This document shows positions 52,038 to 60,851 of a stretch of DNA of 64,000 bases, one piece after another. This stretch comes from Phytohabitans flavus (GTDB taxonomy: Bacteria > Actinomycetota > Actinomycetes > Mycobacteriales > Micromonosporaceae): the NCBI RefSeq assembly GCF_011764545.1, contig NZ_AP022870.1:2774001-2838000 (forward strand), in the 5' to 3' direction. The notes under the pieces were generated by a model. It ran no database searches and was not told the DNA's origin. It was given only the letters and a program-made list of their open reading frames with translations. The position numbers and the translations under genes are program-made. How positions within the stretch are numbered: the first letter of the stretch is position 1; each line of letters starts with the position of its first letter.

Positions 52038-53231
52038 GTGGCCGCCAAACGCCCTCCGTACCTGCTCAGGCTCAAGGTCGGAAACTTCCGGAGCCTGCGC
52101 GACGTCGAGGTGCACCTGGGGCCGCTGAACGTCCTCGTCGGGCCGAACGGATCGGGCAAGTCCAATCTATTGGACGTCATCGCATTCCTCGGCGACGCCG
52201 TCCGCACCGACCTCGCACCCGCACTCGACGCCCGTGGCGGTTTCGACCGGGTGCGTTTTCGCGGCACAAGAAGCAGCCCCTCGATCTCGATCGAGGCCGA
52301 GGCGTCGGTAACGAAGAACAGCGGCGCTGGCGCGACCGACGACTACTCGCTCACAGTCACTCGCGGTCGATCCACACAGCGCCCCGAGCTGAGGCGTCAG
52401 GAGAGATTCGAGTTCAACCGGCCTGCCGGGCAGGACCAGCAGATCGTCGTCAACGGCGGCCACATTACGTTCACCCGCAAGGGCGACCGTACAGCAAGCC
52501 TCCGTGAAGGGGCGCTCGGTCTCGCCAGCCTGCCAAAGTTGTTGGAACCGGAAGAAGGCGGCGACCAGGTGCTGGAGCTGGCCGAGCTCTTCGCCAGCGT
52601 CAGACTCTTCGACATCGACGTAGCCAGCGCCCGCCTGCCGTCCCGGGAGAGATACAGCCGCACGCTCGCGCCGAACGCAAGCAACCTGGCCGCCTTTCTG
52701 GCGTATATCCACGAGGAACACCCTGACCGCTTCCAGGCCCTCGGCGACGACGCGCGGGCGTTCATACCTGGGCTCGAAGTACTTGAGTTCGTGCCGGTCG
52801 GCGGCGCCGCTGAAGGCATGGTGCTCAACCTCGTCGAACGGGGCCTGTCCGGCTCCACGACGCTGGGCGAGGCGTCCTACGGCTCGGTCCGGGCACTTGC
52901 CCTCCTCGCCCTGCTCTACGACCCCTCGCCGCCGCGGCTGACGTGCATCGAGGAGATCGATCACGGACTCCATCCGCACATCCTCGACCGCTTGGTCGAC
53001 CTTCTGCGGGAGGCATCGAGCCGCACCCAGTTCCTCATCGCCACGCACTCGCCCGCGCTGGTCAACCGGCTCTCGCCGGACGAGCTGATCGTCTGCGAGC
53101 GGGGCGAGAACGCCGCTTCCCGGATACCGGCCATCGAGCCGCGACTGGTCCGCGAGATGGAGCGCGAGCTGCGCGGCGAGGTCGGACTCGGCGAGCTGTG
53201 GTTCACGGGCGCTTTGGGCGGGGTGCCGTAG
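52038..53231 (+). CDS. AAA ATPase of the OLD/RecF-like (ABC-type head) class
   Basis: This 397-residue protein begins LKVGNFRSLRDVEVHLGPLN, followed by Walker A GPNGSGKS (35-42). Late in the sequence are LTCIEEIDHGLHP (Walker B) and FLIATHSPALVNRL (H-loop), the pattern of OLD/AbiEii-type AAA_21 ATPases. The signature region is GEASYGSVRALALLALL. It sits 21 bp after the lipoprotein gene and is directly abutted by a TOPRIM-like gene. This two-gene layout is shared with several abortive-infection systems (AbiL, PARIS, Gabija-like). Base usage is a little less GC-biased than its neighbours. Confidence 0.78.
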   Translation: MAAKRPPYLLRLKVGNFRSLRDVEVHLGPLNVLVGPNGSGKSNLLDVIAFLGDAVRTDLAPALDARGGFDRVRFRGTRSSPSISIEAEASVTKNSGAGATDDYSLTVTRGRSTQRPELRRQERFEFNRPAGQDQQIVVNGGHITFTRKGDRTASLREGALGLASLPKLLEPEEGGDQVLELAELFASVRLFDIDVASARLPSRERYSRTLAPNASNLAAFLAYIHEEHPDRFQALGDDARAFIPGLEVLEFVPVGGAAEGMVLNLVERGLSGSTTLGEASYGSVRALALLALLYDPSPPRLTCIEEIDHGLHPHILDRLVDLLREASSRTQFLIATHSPALVNRLSPDELIVCERGENAASRIPAIEPRLVREMERELRGEVGLGELWFTGALGGVP

Positions 53232-53885
53232 GTGGCCGAGGGCAGCAGGAAGCCGGGTGAGCGGATCGTCATCCTCGGCGAGGACGACAACGACCGCAAG
53301 ACCCTCAAGGTGCTGATCGCGGCGCTCCGCCCTGATCTGCCGGCGGGATCGCTTCGGGACCTGCGGGAACCGATCACCTTGGTCAAGGGTGTTCCGCCGG
53401 AACGGCTGCCGACGAAGGCGACCAAAGTCTCCGCGGTGTTGCGCGCCTACAACCGCCGCGAGCCGATCCGCTGCGTGTTCATGCACGAAGACGCGGATGA
53501 CTTCGACCCAGCGCACGTGCCGCTCATCGAGAAGATCGAGAAGACGTACCGGTCGCTCCCTTGGCCGGTGCATGCCGTGGTACCCGCCTGGGAGATGGAG
53601 ACCTGGTGGTTTCTCTTCCCGACCGCGGTCGCGTCGCTCCACCGGTCGTGGCGTGCGCCGGATCAGTACCTCGGCAAAGACGTCGGCAGGGTCAGGGATG
53701 CCAAGGAGCGGCTTCGTCAGTGTGTGCGTCCGGCCGGCAACCGGTCGACAGCATTCCGCTCGTACGCCGAGTCCGACAGCGTTCACATCGCGAAGAAGGT
53801 CGTCGAGCTTGGCCTGCTGACGCCACCGTGGGCGGCGAGGAGCGCGAGCTGGCTGGCTTTCCTCGAGAAAGTCGAGGCGGCGTAG
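53232..53885 (+). CDS. DUF4276/TOPRIM-like partner of the AAA ATPase
   Basis: This 217-residue protein starts on the base after the ATPase stop. ILGEDDNDRKTL has the invariant acid E17, and CVFMHEDADDFD has a D-x-D at 87-89, the acid layout of a TOPRIM nuclease core. VPAWEMETWWFLFP matches the E-x-E-x-W segment seen in DUF4276/AbiLii-type proteins. It is probably a metal-dependent nuclease or effector kept in check or activated by the ATPase. Homology was recognised by motif only. Confidence 0.68.
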   Translation: MAEGSRKPGERIVILGEDDNDRKTLKVLIAALRPDLPAGSLRDLREPITLVKGVPPERLPTKATKVSAVLRAYNRREPIRCVFMHEDADDFDPAHVPLIEKIEKTYRSLPWPVHAVVPAWEMETWWFLFPTAVASLHRSWRAPDQYLGKDVGRVRDAKERLRQCVRPAGNRSTAFRSYAESDSVHIAKKVVELGLLTPPWAARSASWLAFLEKVEAA

Positions 53886-53912
53886 CCGGTCAGGGCGTGC
53901 CGGCGGAGCTGC

Positions 53913-54431
53913 TCAAGGGTGTGCGGTAGGCGCCTGGGTGGCGGCCTGCGGGAAGTACAGGTCTAGCTTGCGGCGCAGGTGTCCGGAGTAGACGAAGCCG
54001 AGCATCGTCATGCGGCGGAAGGTTGCCACGGCGCCGGTCGTGACGTCGACGGCGACTGGGCGGGCGAAGCTGCCGAAGCGGAGTAGCTGCCGCTGCGTCC
54101 ATGCCATGGCCGCCGGGTCTACGTGCGTGCCGACGAGGCAGGGGAAGACGGCGACGCCGGACTGGAGGCCGCGGAACTGTCCCTTCCGCGTCTGGGCGTA
54201 GTCGAACGCGCCGTTGGTGAAGCCCTCCAGGACCTGCTGGCTGACCGAGGCTGCGGGCCCGACCACCGTCATGAGATGCAGCTTCGTCGCCATCCACCGG
54301 AGGCGGAAGTCGGCGCGGTAGCCGACCAGCACGGGCGTGCCGCTCCAGTCCTCCGTGTACACCTCGCAGCCGTCGGCCTTCAGCCGTGCCGCGGTCGCCC
54401 GGATGTACGCGTTTACCGCCTCGTCCGCCAT
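53913..54431 (-). CDS. Hypothetical protein
   Basis: This 172-residue soluble protein starts MADEAVNAYIRATAARLKAD and has a mixed alpha/beta composition with no signal peptide or membrane helix. I do not recognise it. ATG 54431 has AGGA upstream. It sits between the defence-like pair and the last sulfotransferase, convergent to the DUF4276-like gene with 27 bp between stops. VYTEDWSGTPVLVGYRADFR suggests a small beta-sheet domain, possibly nuclease-fold-like, but that is speculative. Confidence 0.6.
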   Translation of the reverse strand: MADEAVNAYIRATAARLKADGCEVYTEDWSGTPVLVGYRADFRLRWMATKLHLMTVVGPAASVSQQVLEGFTNGAFDYAQTRKGQFRGLQSGVAVFPCLVGTHVDPAAMAWTQRQLLRFGSFARPVAVDVTTGAVATFRRMTMLGFVYSGHLRRKLDLYFPQAATQAPTAHP

Positions 54432-54459
54432 GGCACTGTCCTCCCTCGTGTGGGTACAG

Positions 54460-55254
54460 CTAACCGGAGGGCCAGGTCCGCGGCCACCCCAGCAGCTCGG
54501 CCAAACGGTCATTGTGCGGGGCGAAGTGCTCGCGCAGCCGGCGAGCCGTGTCCTCGGGTGCGGCGGATCTGTCGGCGCGGCGGGTGTGTACCGCGAACTC
54601 CGGCGGGGTGAACGGCTCCAGGTCGAGGAACGCCAGCACCTCGGCGTAGACCTCGGCCGGGTCGGCGTACATGTCCTCGCTGCGGATTACGTGGATCCGC
54701 TCGCGCGGCACGTGCGCGAACCACCGTTCCAGCTGCTCGGCGTAACGGCCGCGGGCGGCGTAGGAGTAGCGGCGCCAGCCGTCCGGTGACGCCGCGACGC
54801 GGTCCTGCTCCGCCGCCAGGGCGTCCGCGAAGTCCAGCGGCTCCTGGCCGTACGAGCGGGTGTGCAGGTAGTGCGACCAGGCGCGCTCGACCGGGTCGCG
54901 GAGCAGCGCGATGTACCGGCCGTCTGGCAGCGTCGCCGCTGCCCGGGAAGGGGCCTCAGGGTGGAAGAGGTAGAGCGGGCTCGCCTCGAAGGACACCGTT
55001 TCCTCAGACGGCGGCGGGAAGTGGCCCCGGTACCAGCGCTCGCCGCGTCCATAGTGGAGGCTGAAGTACTGGAGCTCCTTGCCGCTCGCCGCGCGGACCT
55101 GGGGGTGGGCGGCGAGGTAGCTGTGCAGGGACGTCGTGCCGGACCGCTGCGCGCCGACGATGAGGAAGCCGGGCAGCGCGCCCGGTGTCGCGGCCCACGC
55201 TCGGGCGGTCCGGACGGCGCGGCGGAGGGCGTCGACCGCGGGCCGCCGACTCAT
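54460..55254 (-). CDS. Sulfotransferase (heparan-type family)
   Basis: This 264-residue protein has FLIVGAQRSGTTSLHSYLAA (5'-phosphosulfate loop), KELQYFSLHY, then YIALLRDPVERAWSHYLHTR, the 3'-phosphate site in the form used by heparan-sulfate and NodH-like sulfotransferases. RSEDMYADPAEVYAEVLAFL completes it. It leads into the Wzx/Wzz/Wzy block and is the best candidate for direct sulfation of the polymer repeat. Confidence 0.86.
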   Translation of the reverse strand: MSRRPAVDALRRAVRTARAWAATPGALPGFLIVGAQRSGTTSLHSYLAAHPQVRAASGKELQYFSLHYGRGERWYRGHFPPPSEETVSFEASPLYLFHPEAPSRAAATLPDGRYIALLRDPVERAWSHYLHTRSYGQEPLDFADALAAEQDRVAASPDGWRRYSYAARGRYAEQLERWFAHVPRERIHVIRSEDMYADPAEVYAEVLAFLDLEPFTPPEFAVHTRRADRSAAPEDTARRLREHFAPHNDRLAELLGWPRTWPSG

Positions 55255-55315
55255 GCCGCCTCCTCCGCTCGGTCAAAGCCGGCGCTCGCGCAAACCGCAA
55301 GACCCAGGGGCCGGC

Positions 55316-56845
55316 TCACGCGCGGGCCCGCCGGCGCTTGGCGAGGGCCCGCAGCACCATCGTGTCCTCTTTGGACAGCCGCAGGGCGAGGACCGCGGCG
55401 ATGTACACCAGCACGATCGCGGCGAGGCCGAGCACGAGCCGGGCCGGGCCGTCGGGCAGCAGCGTCCGGACGGCGAGGGCGGCGGCGAAGGACAGCGCGC
55501 CGGCCAACAGCCCCTTCGCCAAACCGGCGGTCACCGGCACCGCGCGGACCAGCCACCAGACCTGGATGACCCGGGCCAGGTTGACCGCGATGAGCGAGGC
55601 GCTCCAGGCGACCGCCGAACCGACGATGCCGTACGCCGGGATGAGCCACAGGTTGAGGCCGATGTTGAGGACGAGCGCGCCGACGTTGTCGAACATGTTC
55701 AACGAGACGCGGCCGGACATGTTCAGGAGCGTGCCGCACGGGCCGGTCGCGGCGTTGACGAGCTGGCCCACGGCGAGGACCACCGTGACCGCGGCACCTT
55801 CGGCGAAGCCCGGGCCGAAGAGCGGCAGCAGCGACGACGGGAAGACGAGCAGCGCCACGAACGCGGGCAGCGACAGGCGCACCACCCAGCCCGTCGCGGC
55901 GCTGTACACGCGGCGTACCTCGGCCAGCTCGTCGCGGTGGTAGAGGTACGCGATGTACGGGCCGAACGCCGCGTTGATCGGGGCCAGTACGAAGATGGCG
56001 ACCGTCACCAGGCGGGTGGCCACCGTGTAGACGCCGATGTCGTCGTTGCCGAACGCGCCGAGCAGCAGCGTGTCGATCCAGATGAGCCCGGTGGAGGCCA
56101 GCGACGAGGCCCAGCTGACCGTGGAGAAGCTGAAGAGCTGCCGGGGGCGGTACGCGGCCGGAGCCGGCGCCACCGTACGCATCAGGCGGAGCAGCGCGCC
56201 GAGCGCGAGCACGGCGGCCGTCCACGCGGCGACCACCACCGCCCACAGCGCACCTGTCACGGCGAGCCCGGCCAGCAGCGCCAACCCGGTCAGCACCAGC
56301 CGCGCGCCCGGCTCGTAGAGCTGACCCACCAGCGTGAACGGCCGCTGCGTGCGCCAGCCCCGCGTGGCCGCGAGCGCCGCCTCGCAGATGACCGCGGCCG
56401 GCAGGGCCAGCGCGACGAGCCGCAGGCCGCCGGTGAGCCCCGGGTCGTGCAGGACCTCGGCCAGGGCGGGCGCGAAAACGGCGAGCACGGCCGCGATCAG
56501 CACGGCGCCGAGGCCGGAGATGGCCAGCCCCAGCCGGACCGTGCCGCGGATGCTCGCCGGGTCGTCGTCGGCCAGGTGTACGGCCACGAACCGGGTGAGC
56601 CCGGCCCGGAAGCCGGACAGCGACAGCAGCCCGAGCAACGCCAGGAGGGCGTAGCACTGGGCGTACCGGCCCACCTCGGCCGTGCCAAGCTCGCGGGCGA
56701 GCAGCAGCATGACCAGGAAGAGCGCGCCCTGGCTGCACAGCGCGCCGAGCAGGTTGAGACCGCCGCCCCGGGCCATGCCGCGCACCTGGCGGTCACCGTA
56801 GTCCGATGTGGACTCCGGCGGTGAGGTGGTGGTCTCGGTCGTCAC
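55316..56845 (-). CDS. Polysaccharide flippase (Wzx/MATE-like)
   Basis: This 509-residue membrane protein has about 14 helices and the polysaccharide-biosynthesis (MVF/MOP) pattern RGMARGGGLNLLGALCSQGA, YAQCYALLALLGLLSLSGFR and FNDxx-like NAAFGPYIA. It moves lipid-linked repeat units across the membrane. GTG 56845 overlaps the Wzz stop as GTGA, so the block is translated as one unit. Confidence 0.84.
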   Translation of the reverse strand: MTTETTTSPPESTSDYGDRQVRGMARGGGLNLLGALCSQGALFLVMLLLARELGTAEVGRYAQCYALLALLGLLSLSGFRAGLTRFVAVHLADDDPASIRGTVRLGLAISGLGAVLIAAVLAVFAPALAEVLHDPGLTGGLRLVALALPAAVICEAALAATRGWRTQRPFTLVGQLYEPGARLVLTGLALLAGLAVTGALWAVVVAAWTAAVLALGALLRLMRTVAPAPAAYRPRQLFSFSTVSWASSLASTGLIWIDTLLLGAFGNDDIGVYTVATRLVTVAIFVLAPINAAFGPYIAYLYHRDELAEVRRVYSAATGWVVRLSLPAFVALLVFPSSLLPLFGPGFAEGAAVTVVLAVGQLVNAATGPCGTLLNMSGRVSLNMFDNVGALVLNIGLNLWLIPAYGIVGSAVAWSASLIAVNLARVIQVWWLVRAVPVTAGLAKGLLAGALSFAAALAVRTLLPDGPARLVLGLAAIVLVYIAAVLALRLSKEDTMVLRALAKRRRARA

Positions 56846-57822
56846 GCCGCGCGGGACAACATTGTCGGCTGCCCGGCGGCGGCCGCCGGCTGGGCCCGCC
56901 GGGACAGCAGCTCGAGCACCACGACGAGCAGCACGGCCAGCAGCAGCCCGGCGGCGGCCGCCGGCGGCACGGTGGTAGCCAGTGCCCGTACCCGGGAAAC
57001 GACGCGGACCTCGCCCACGCTCGCCACCTGGGCCGGATCCGCGGCCTGGGCCTGTGCCCTTGCCCCCTGAAGGCCCTGCCGCGCCTGGGAGAGCGCGCCG
57101 GTCGCGGCGTCGCGCTGGGCCAGCAGCGACTGGTACTCGGGCAGCTTCGGGCCGATCGCGTCGATGCGCTTCTGGGCGGCGGCGAGCGCGCTGCTCGCGG
57201 CGTCGGCGCCGCGGCTGTTGCCGACCGCCTCCATGGAGAGCTTCTGCTGCCGCAGGTTGGCGATCTCGGTGAGCGTGGCCTGGTAGAGCTTGTCCGGCTG
57301 GGAGACCTTGTTGGTCCGCTCCCAGTCGGCGATCGCCGCCGTCGCCGCGGTCACGTCGGCGTTGGCGGCGGTCACCTGCTCGGTGGCGATGTTGACCTGG
57401 GAGGAGAAGAGGAAGGCGAGCGCCAGGCGGGCAGTCGCGGTGAGCACCGGCTCGACGGTGTCCCGCTTCGCCGCGGTGTACTTGAGCGTGAGCTGGCTGC
57501 TCGCCCCGACCTGCGCCACCGCGAGCCCGTCGCGGAGGGTGCTGGCGGAGACACCGGTGTCCGCCGCGACGTCCTCGAGCACCCTCGGCGAGGTGGCCGC
57601 CGCCTTGAACGCGGCGACGAACTGGCTCGCCGCCTGCGTTCCCGTGTACTGCTGGGCGGCGGCCCCACCGACGAGGGCGGGCGCGGCCACGTAGCAGGTG
57701 GCGCTGTACCGCTGCGGCGACAGGCCGACGAACAGGCCGACCGCGAGCGCCGCGGCGAGCGGCACGCCCACCAGCACCCACAGCCGCCGCCGGGCGACCC
57801 GCAGGTAGTCGACGATCTCCAC
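56842..57822 (-). CDS. Wzz/chain-length-determinant protein
   Basis: This 326-residue protein has an N-terminal helix (VLVGVPLAAALAVGLFVGL), a long coiled-coil region with LYQATLTEIANLRQQKL, and a C-terminal helix, the Wzz/PCP architecture. It has no tyrosine-kinase domain. It sets polymer length together with the Wzy polymerase. GTG 57822 starts 1 bp after the preceding stop. Confidence 0.83.
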   Translation of the reverse strand: MEIVDYLRVARRRLWVLVGVPLAAALAVGLFVGLSPQRYSATCYVAAPALVGGAAAQQYTGTQAASQFVAAFKAAATSPRVLEDVAADTGVSASTLRDGLAVAQVGASSQLTLKYTAAKRDTVEPVLTATARLALAFLFSSQVNIATEQVTAANADVTAATAAIADWERTNKVSQPDKLYQATLTEIANLRQQKLSMEAVGNSRGADAASSALAAAQKRIDAIGPKLPEYQSLLAQRDAATGALSQARQGLQGARAQAQAADPAQVASVGEVRVVSRVRALATTVPPAAAAGLLLAVLLVVVLELLSRRAQPAAAAGQPTMLSRAA

Positions 57823-57823
57823 G

Positions 57824-59230
57824 CTAGTGCTCCTCCACAGGGCGGCGGGCGGCGACCAGGCCGGCCATCGCCGCGAACGCGACGAAGTACCACAGCGTAA
57901 CGACATTGGATATGACGTTGGACGCCGCACTCACCGCCACGAACGCCACGGCGCAGCCGGCGAAGCCGACCGCGATCCCCCGGTCGAACGTCCCCGGCGG
58001 CGCGCGGCGCAGGGCCAGCGCCGCCGTGTGCAGGCAGAGCACGATCAAGCCGAGGTACGCGAGCAGGCCGAGCACGCCGGTCTCCACGTATGCGCGGAGG
58101 AAGTCGTTGTGCGGCTTCTTGGCCTCGTCGGTCTCCCGCTGGGTCATGTTGGGGCCGATGCCGGTGAGCGGGTTGCGGTTGGCGAGGGTGACGACCTGTG
58201 ACCAGTAGTCGGCACGCCAGGCGAGCGTGTTGCCGGTCGGGCCGCCGCCGACCTCGCGGGCCTCACCGAGCTGGGCGAAGCGGTCGGCCACCCCGGGCGC
58301 GACCGCGATCGCGGCGACCGCGGCGAGGCCGAGCGTCACGAGGAGCCGGGCACTGCGGTGCAGTACGGCCACGACGACAAGGCCGATCGCGGCGCCGAGG
58401 ATCGCGCTGCGGGTGTTGGTCAGCGCCAGGAAACCCAGCGACAGCACGAGCAGCACGCCGAGCCCGACCTTGGCGCGACGGCCGAGGAACCTGTAGATGG
58501 CGCATCCGAAAATCACCATGAACATGAGGTATCGGCCGAACGTGGTGGACTGGCTGAACGGCCCACTGATCCGGGTGAAGCTCCCTTTAACCTCGGACGG
58601 CGGCGACCCGAGAAGCGACATCACGAGCGTGTACGCGAGCGCGAGGGCGAGCGAGAGGTACACGGCGAAGAGCACCCGCCGCACCATGCCCCGCCTCGGC
58701 AGCAGCTGCTCCAGCACGAGGAACATCGCCACGACCGTGAGGATCCGCAGTATCTCCAGGGTGCTCGACTGCGGCTGGGCCGAGCCGAGCGTGCTGACCG
58801 CGCCGGTCGCCGCGACGAGGATCAGCGCTATGCCGAGCGGCGAGGTCTTCGCGCGCTTTCCAGCGCGCGCCTGGGCGGCCAGCCACAGGCCCGCGGCGAG
58901 CAGGAAGAGCACCCCGACGAGCGTGGACGGGTCGAGCGCCCGGGCCGAGCCGCCGTCCGAGCCGGTGCCCGCGGTCGGCCCGCTCAGCTTGAACAGGTCG
59001 AGTAGGGGGCGCACGGCGAGCATCAGCAGCACGTACGCGGCGAACCGGGTCAGGGCGAGCACCCCGACAAGCACGCCGCCGGCGACCGCGAGCGGGAGGA
59101 CGGCGAGGGTGCGGCTGCCGCCGTCGATCGCGAAGGCGGACACCACCGCGGTCGCCGCGGCCGCCAACGCCGCGACGGCGGTCAGCGCTGTCCCAGCCGG
59201 TTTCACCGGGGTTCGTAGGAGTACCGTCAC
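57824..59230 (-). CDS. O-antigen ligase/Wzy-like polymerase
   Basis: This 468-residue membrane protein has about 12 helices and the Wzy_C signature: GRYLMFMVIF, NPLTGIGPNMTQRE, then the PHNDFLRAYVETGVLGL motif with catalytic-type His in a large outside loop. It either polymerises repeat units or ligates the finished chain; sequence alone cannot decide. The Wzz gene follows directly. Confidence 0.84.
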   Translation of the reverse strand: MTVLLRTPVKPAGTALTAVAALAAAATAVVSAFAIDGGSRTLAVLPLAVAGGVLVGVLALTRFAAYVLLMLAVRPLLDLFKLSGPTAGTGSDGGSARALDPSTLVGVLFLLAAGLWLAAQARAGKRAKTSPLGIALILVAATGAVSTLGSAQPQSSTLEILRILTVVAMFLVLEQLLPRRGMVRRVLFAVYLSLALALAYTLVMSLLGSPPSEVKGSFTRISGPFSQSTTFGRYLMFMVIFGCAIYRFLGRRAKVGLGVLLVLSLGFLALTNTRSAILGAAIGLVVVAVLHRSARLLVTLGLAAVAAIAVAPGVADRFAQLGEAREVGGGPTGNTLAWRADYWSQVVTLANRNPLTGIGPNMTQRETDEAKKPHNDFLRAYVETGVLGLLAYLGLIVLCLHTAALALRRAPPGTFDRGIAVGFAGCAVAFVAVSAASNVISNVVTLWYFVAFAAMAGLVAARRPVEEH

Positions 59231-59272
59231 ACTGCTCTCTTGCTCATAGTTCTGTTGCGCCCCGCAGGGACC

Positions 59273-60523
59273 CTAGCGCTTCGTGGCCAGATCCAGGTAG
59301 AGCCGTTCGAGCTGGCGTGCGGCCGCGTCCCAGCTGTAGTGGGCCATCACCCGGCCGTGCAGCCCGAGCGCGCCGGCCCGCTCGGCCCTCGGGTTGGCGA
59401 GCGCCGCCTGGAGCGCGCGCACCAGGTCGTCCTCGTCGCCGTCCCGGAACAGCCGGTGGCCGGGCCCCTCCCGCTCCAGCACCTCCACGTGCGGGGAGAT
59501 GTCGCTGGCCACCACGGGCAGGCCGTACGACGCGGCCTCCAGCAGGGTCAGCGGCAGGCCCTCCACATGGGACGGCTGCACGAAGACGGCCGCGTGCGAG
59601 TACAGCTCCGCGAGCAGGTCACCGTAGGCGAAACCGGTGAAGACCACCCGGGGGTCGCCCTCCGCGGTCGCCTTCAGGTGGGCGACGAAATCATCGGTGT
59701 ACGAGGAGCCGCCGACCACCGCGAGCTTGACGTCATCAGGACCCTGCCCATTGGCTTCCAGAGGAAGACGCCGGAAGGCGCGGATGAGCAGGTCGGCCCG
59801 CTTCTCCGGGACGAGCCGGCCGACCAACAGCACGTACCGCCCCGGTGTGAGGCGGAAGCGGGCAGTGATCTGGTCCGGCGGGACCTTGTTCGCCGGGTTG
59901 ACCCCGTTGGGCTGGTAGCGGGTCAGCCGCCCGAACTCCGCGTCGTAGTGCGCCGCGAGCCCCCGGGACACGGCGATCCGGGCGTCCGGCACGTGACCGC
60001 TGAACCAGTACGCGGTGTTGAGCACGGTACGCGCCGCCCGGCCCCACTTGGCCCGGGTGTGGTCGAGGCCGTGCACGGTGAGTACCACCTTGGCGCCGGA
60101 GAGGTACCGGGGCAGTGGCGCGACCAGACCCGGACCGAGCCCGTGGTAGTGGACGACGTCCGGCTTCTCCCGCATCGCCACCATCGTCGACGCGGCACTG
60201 TGGACAATCGCGTCGAGGTGCTTGCTCGCAACGGTCCGCACGCGACGCAGCCGGACGCCACGGTGTGTTTCCGTTGTCAAATCGCCGTAACTGTCACGAC
60301 AAAACACCGTCACCGTGTGGCCGTAGGAAACAAGGCGACTGCCAAGCTCCTCGACGTGCCGCTCCACCCCTCCGTAGGTGGCCGGCATCCCCTTCTGCCC
60401 GATCATCGCGATCGAGAGTGGCCGCCAGTCGGTGTCGGGCGCGGTACGCTGCCGTGGGATCGAATGTGCGGTTTCTCGGCCGAGCTGCTGCAGATTTGCG
60501 GCGACTTGCTCGCTAGCCGTCAT
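59273..60523 (-). CDS. GT4-family glycosyltransferase (initiating gene of the block)
   Basis: This 416-residue GT-B enzyme has IAMIGQKGMPATYGGVERHV, typical of GT4 enzymes acting early in polysaccharide assembly. DVVHYHGLGPGLVAPLPRYL and the C-terminal YVLLVGRLVPEKRADLLI and EAASYGLPVVASDISPHVEV complete the pattern. ATG 60523 has GAGGAGGA at good spacing. It is the first gene of the minus-strand flippase/Wzz/Wzy block. Confidence 0.87.
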   Translation of the reverse strand: MTASEQVAANLQQLGRETAHSIPRQRTAPDTDWRPLSIAMIGQKGMPATYGGVERHVEELGSRLVSYGHTVTVFCRDSYGDLTTETHRGVRLRRVRTVASKHLDAIVHSAASTMVAMREKPDVVHYHGLGPGLVAPLPRYLSGAKVVLTVHGLDHTRAKWGRAARTVLNTAYWFSGHVPDARIAVSRGLAAHYDAEFGRLTRYQPNGVNPANKVPPDQITARFRLTPGRYVLLVGRLVPEKRADLLIRAFRRLPLEANGQGPDDVKLAVVGGSSYTDDFVAHLKATAEGDPRVVFTGFAYGDLLAELYSHAAVFVQPSHVEGLPLTLLEAASYGLPVVASDISPHVEVLEREGPGHRLFRDGDEDDLVRALQAALANPRAERAGALGLHGRVMAHYSWDAAARQLERLYLDLATKR

Positions 60524-60851
60524 CAGTCCTCCTCGTCGAGGTCGGCGGAGCAACCGCCGCGCCGACGACGGTGTGGAGGTGAAGATCGTTCCGGATGGGA
60601 CGCTAAGCCATACGGCGGCGTCGCGCCACCCCCTGAAACCACAGGTCCGGTGTCCACAGTGGCGCTGCGCGCGTCGGCCCGCCGGGCCGACGCCGAGCGG
60701 TCCGGTGAGCCGGAAACAACCGAGAAACCCCGCCGACATCACGCGTGCCACAGCATGTAAGCCAGCAGAAGTTGTTGACATTAAACGCCGATGACCGTCC
60801 GGAGGCAACACCCTCCGCCACGGAGATCGCCGCCGCGGGCATCATGGACGG
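60524..60851. other. 328-bp divergent gap without a gene
   Basis: It separates the polysaccharide block from DUF2332. It holds one strong hairpin (60671-60693) and a TTGACA at 60775-60780 with no convincing -10 partner. It probably contains the promoter of the polysaccharide block. Nothing else is recognisable. Confidence 0.5.
60671..60693. other. Perfect hairpin upstream of the polysaccharide block
   Basis: GCGTCGGCCC-GCC-GGGCCGACGC is a 10-bp stem with a 3-nt loop, 148 bp upstream of the GT4 start. No gene ends nearby, so it could be a leader attenuator or a barrier rather than a normal terminator. Confidence 0.55.

Noticed and set aside
55136..56824. Long plus-strand frame antisense to the flippase
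   Set aside because: Glu/Arg/Gln/Gly-rich product with no fold; the minus strand encodes a clear 14-helix flippase.
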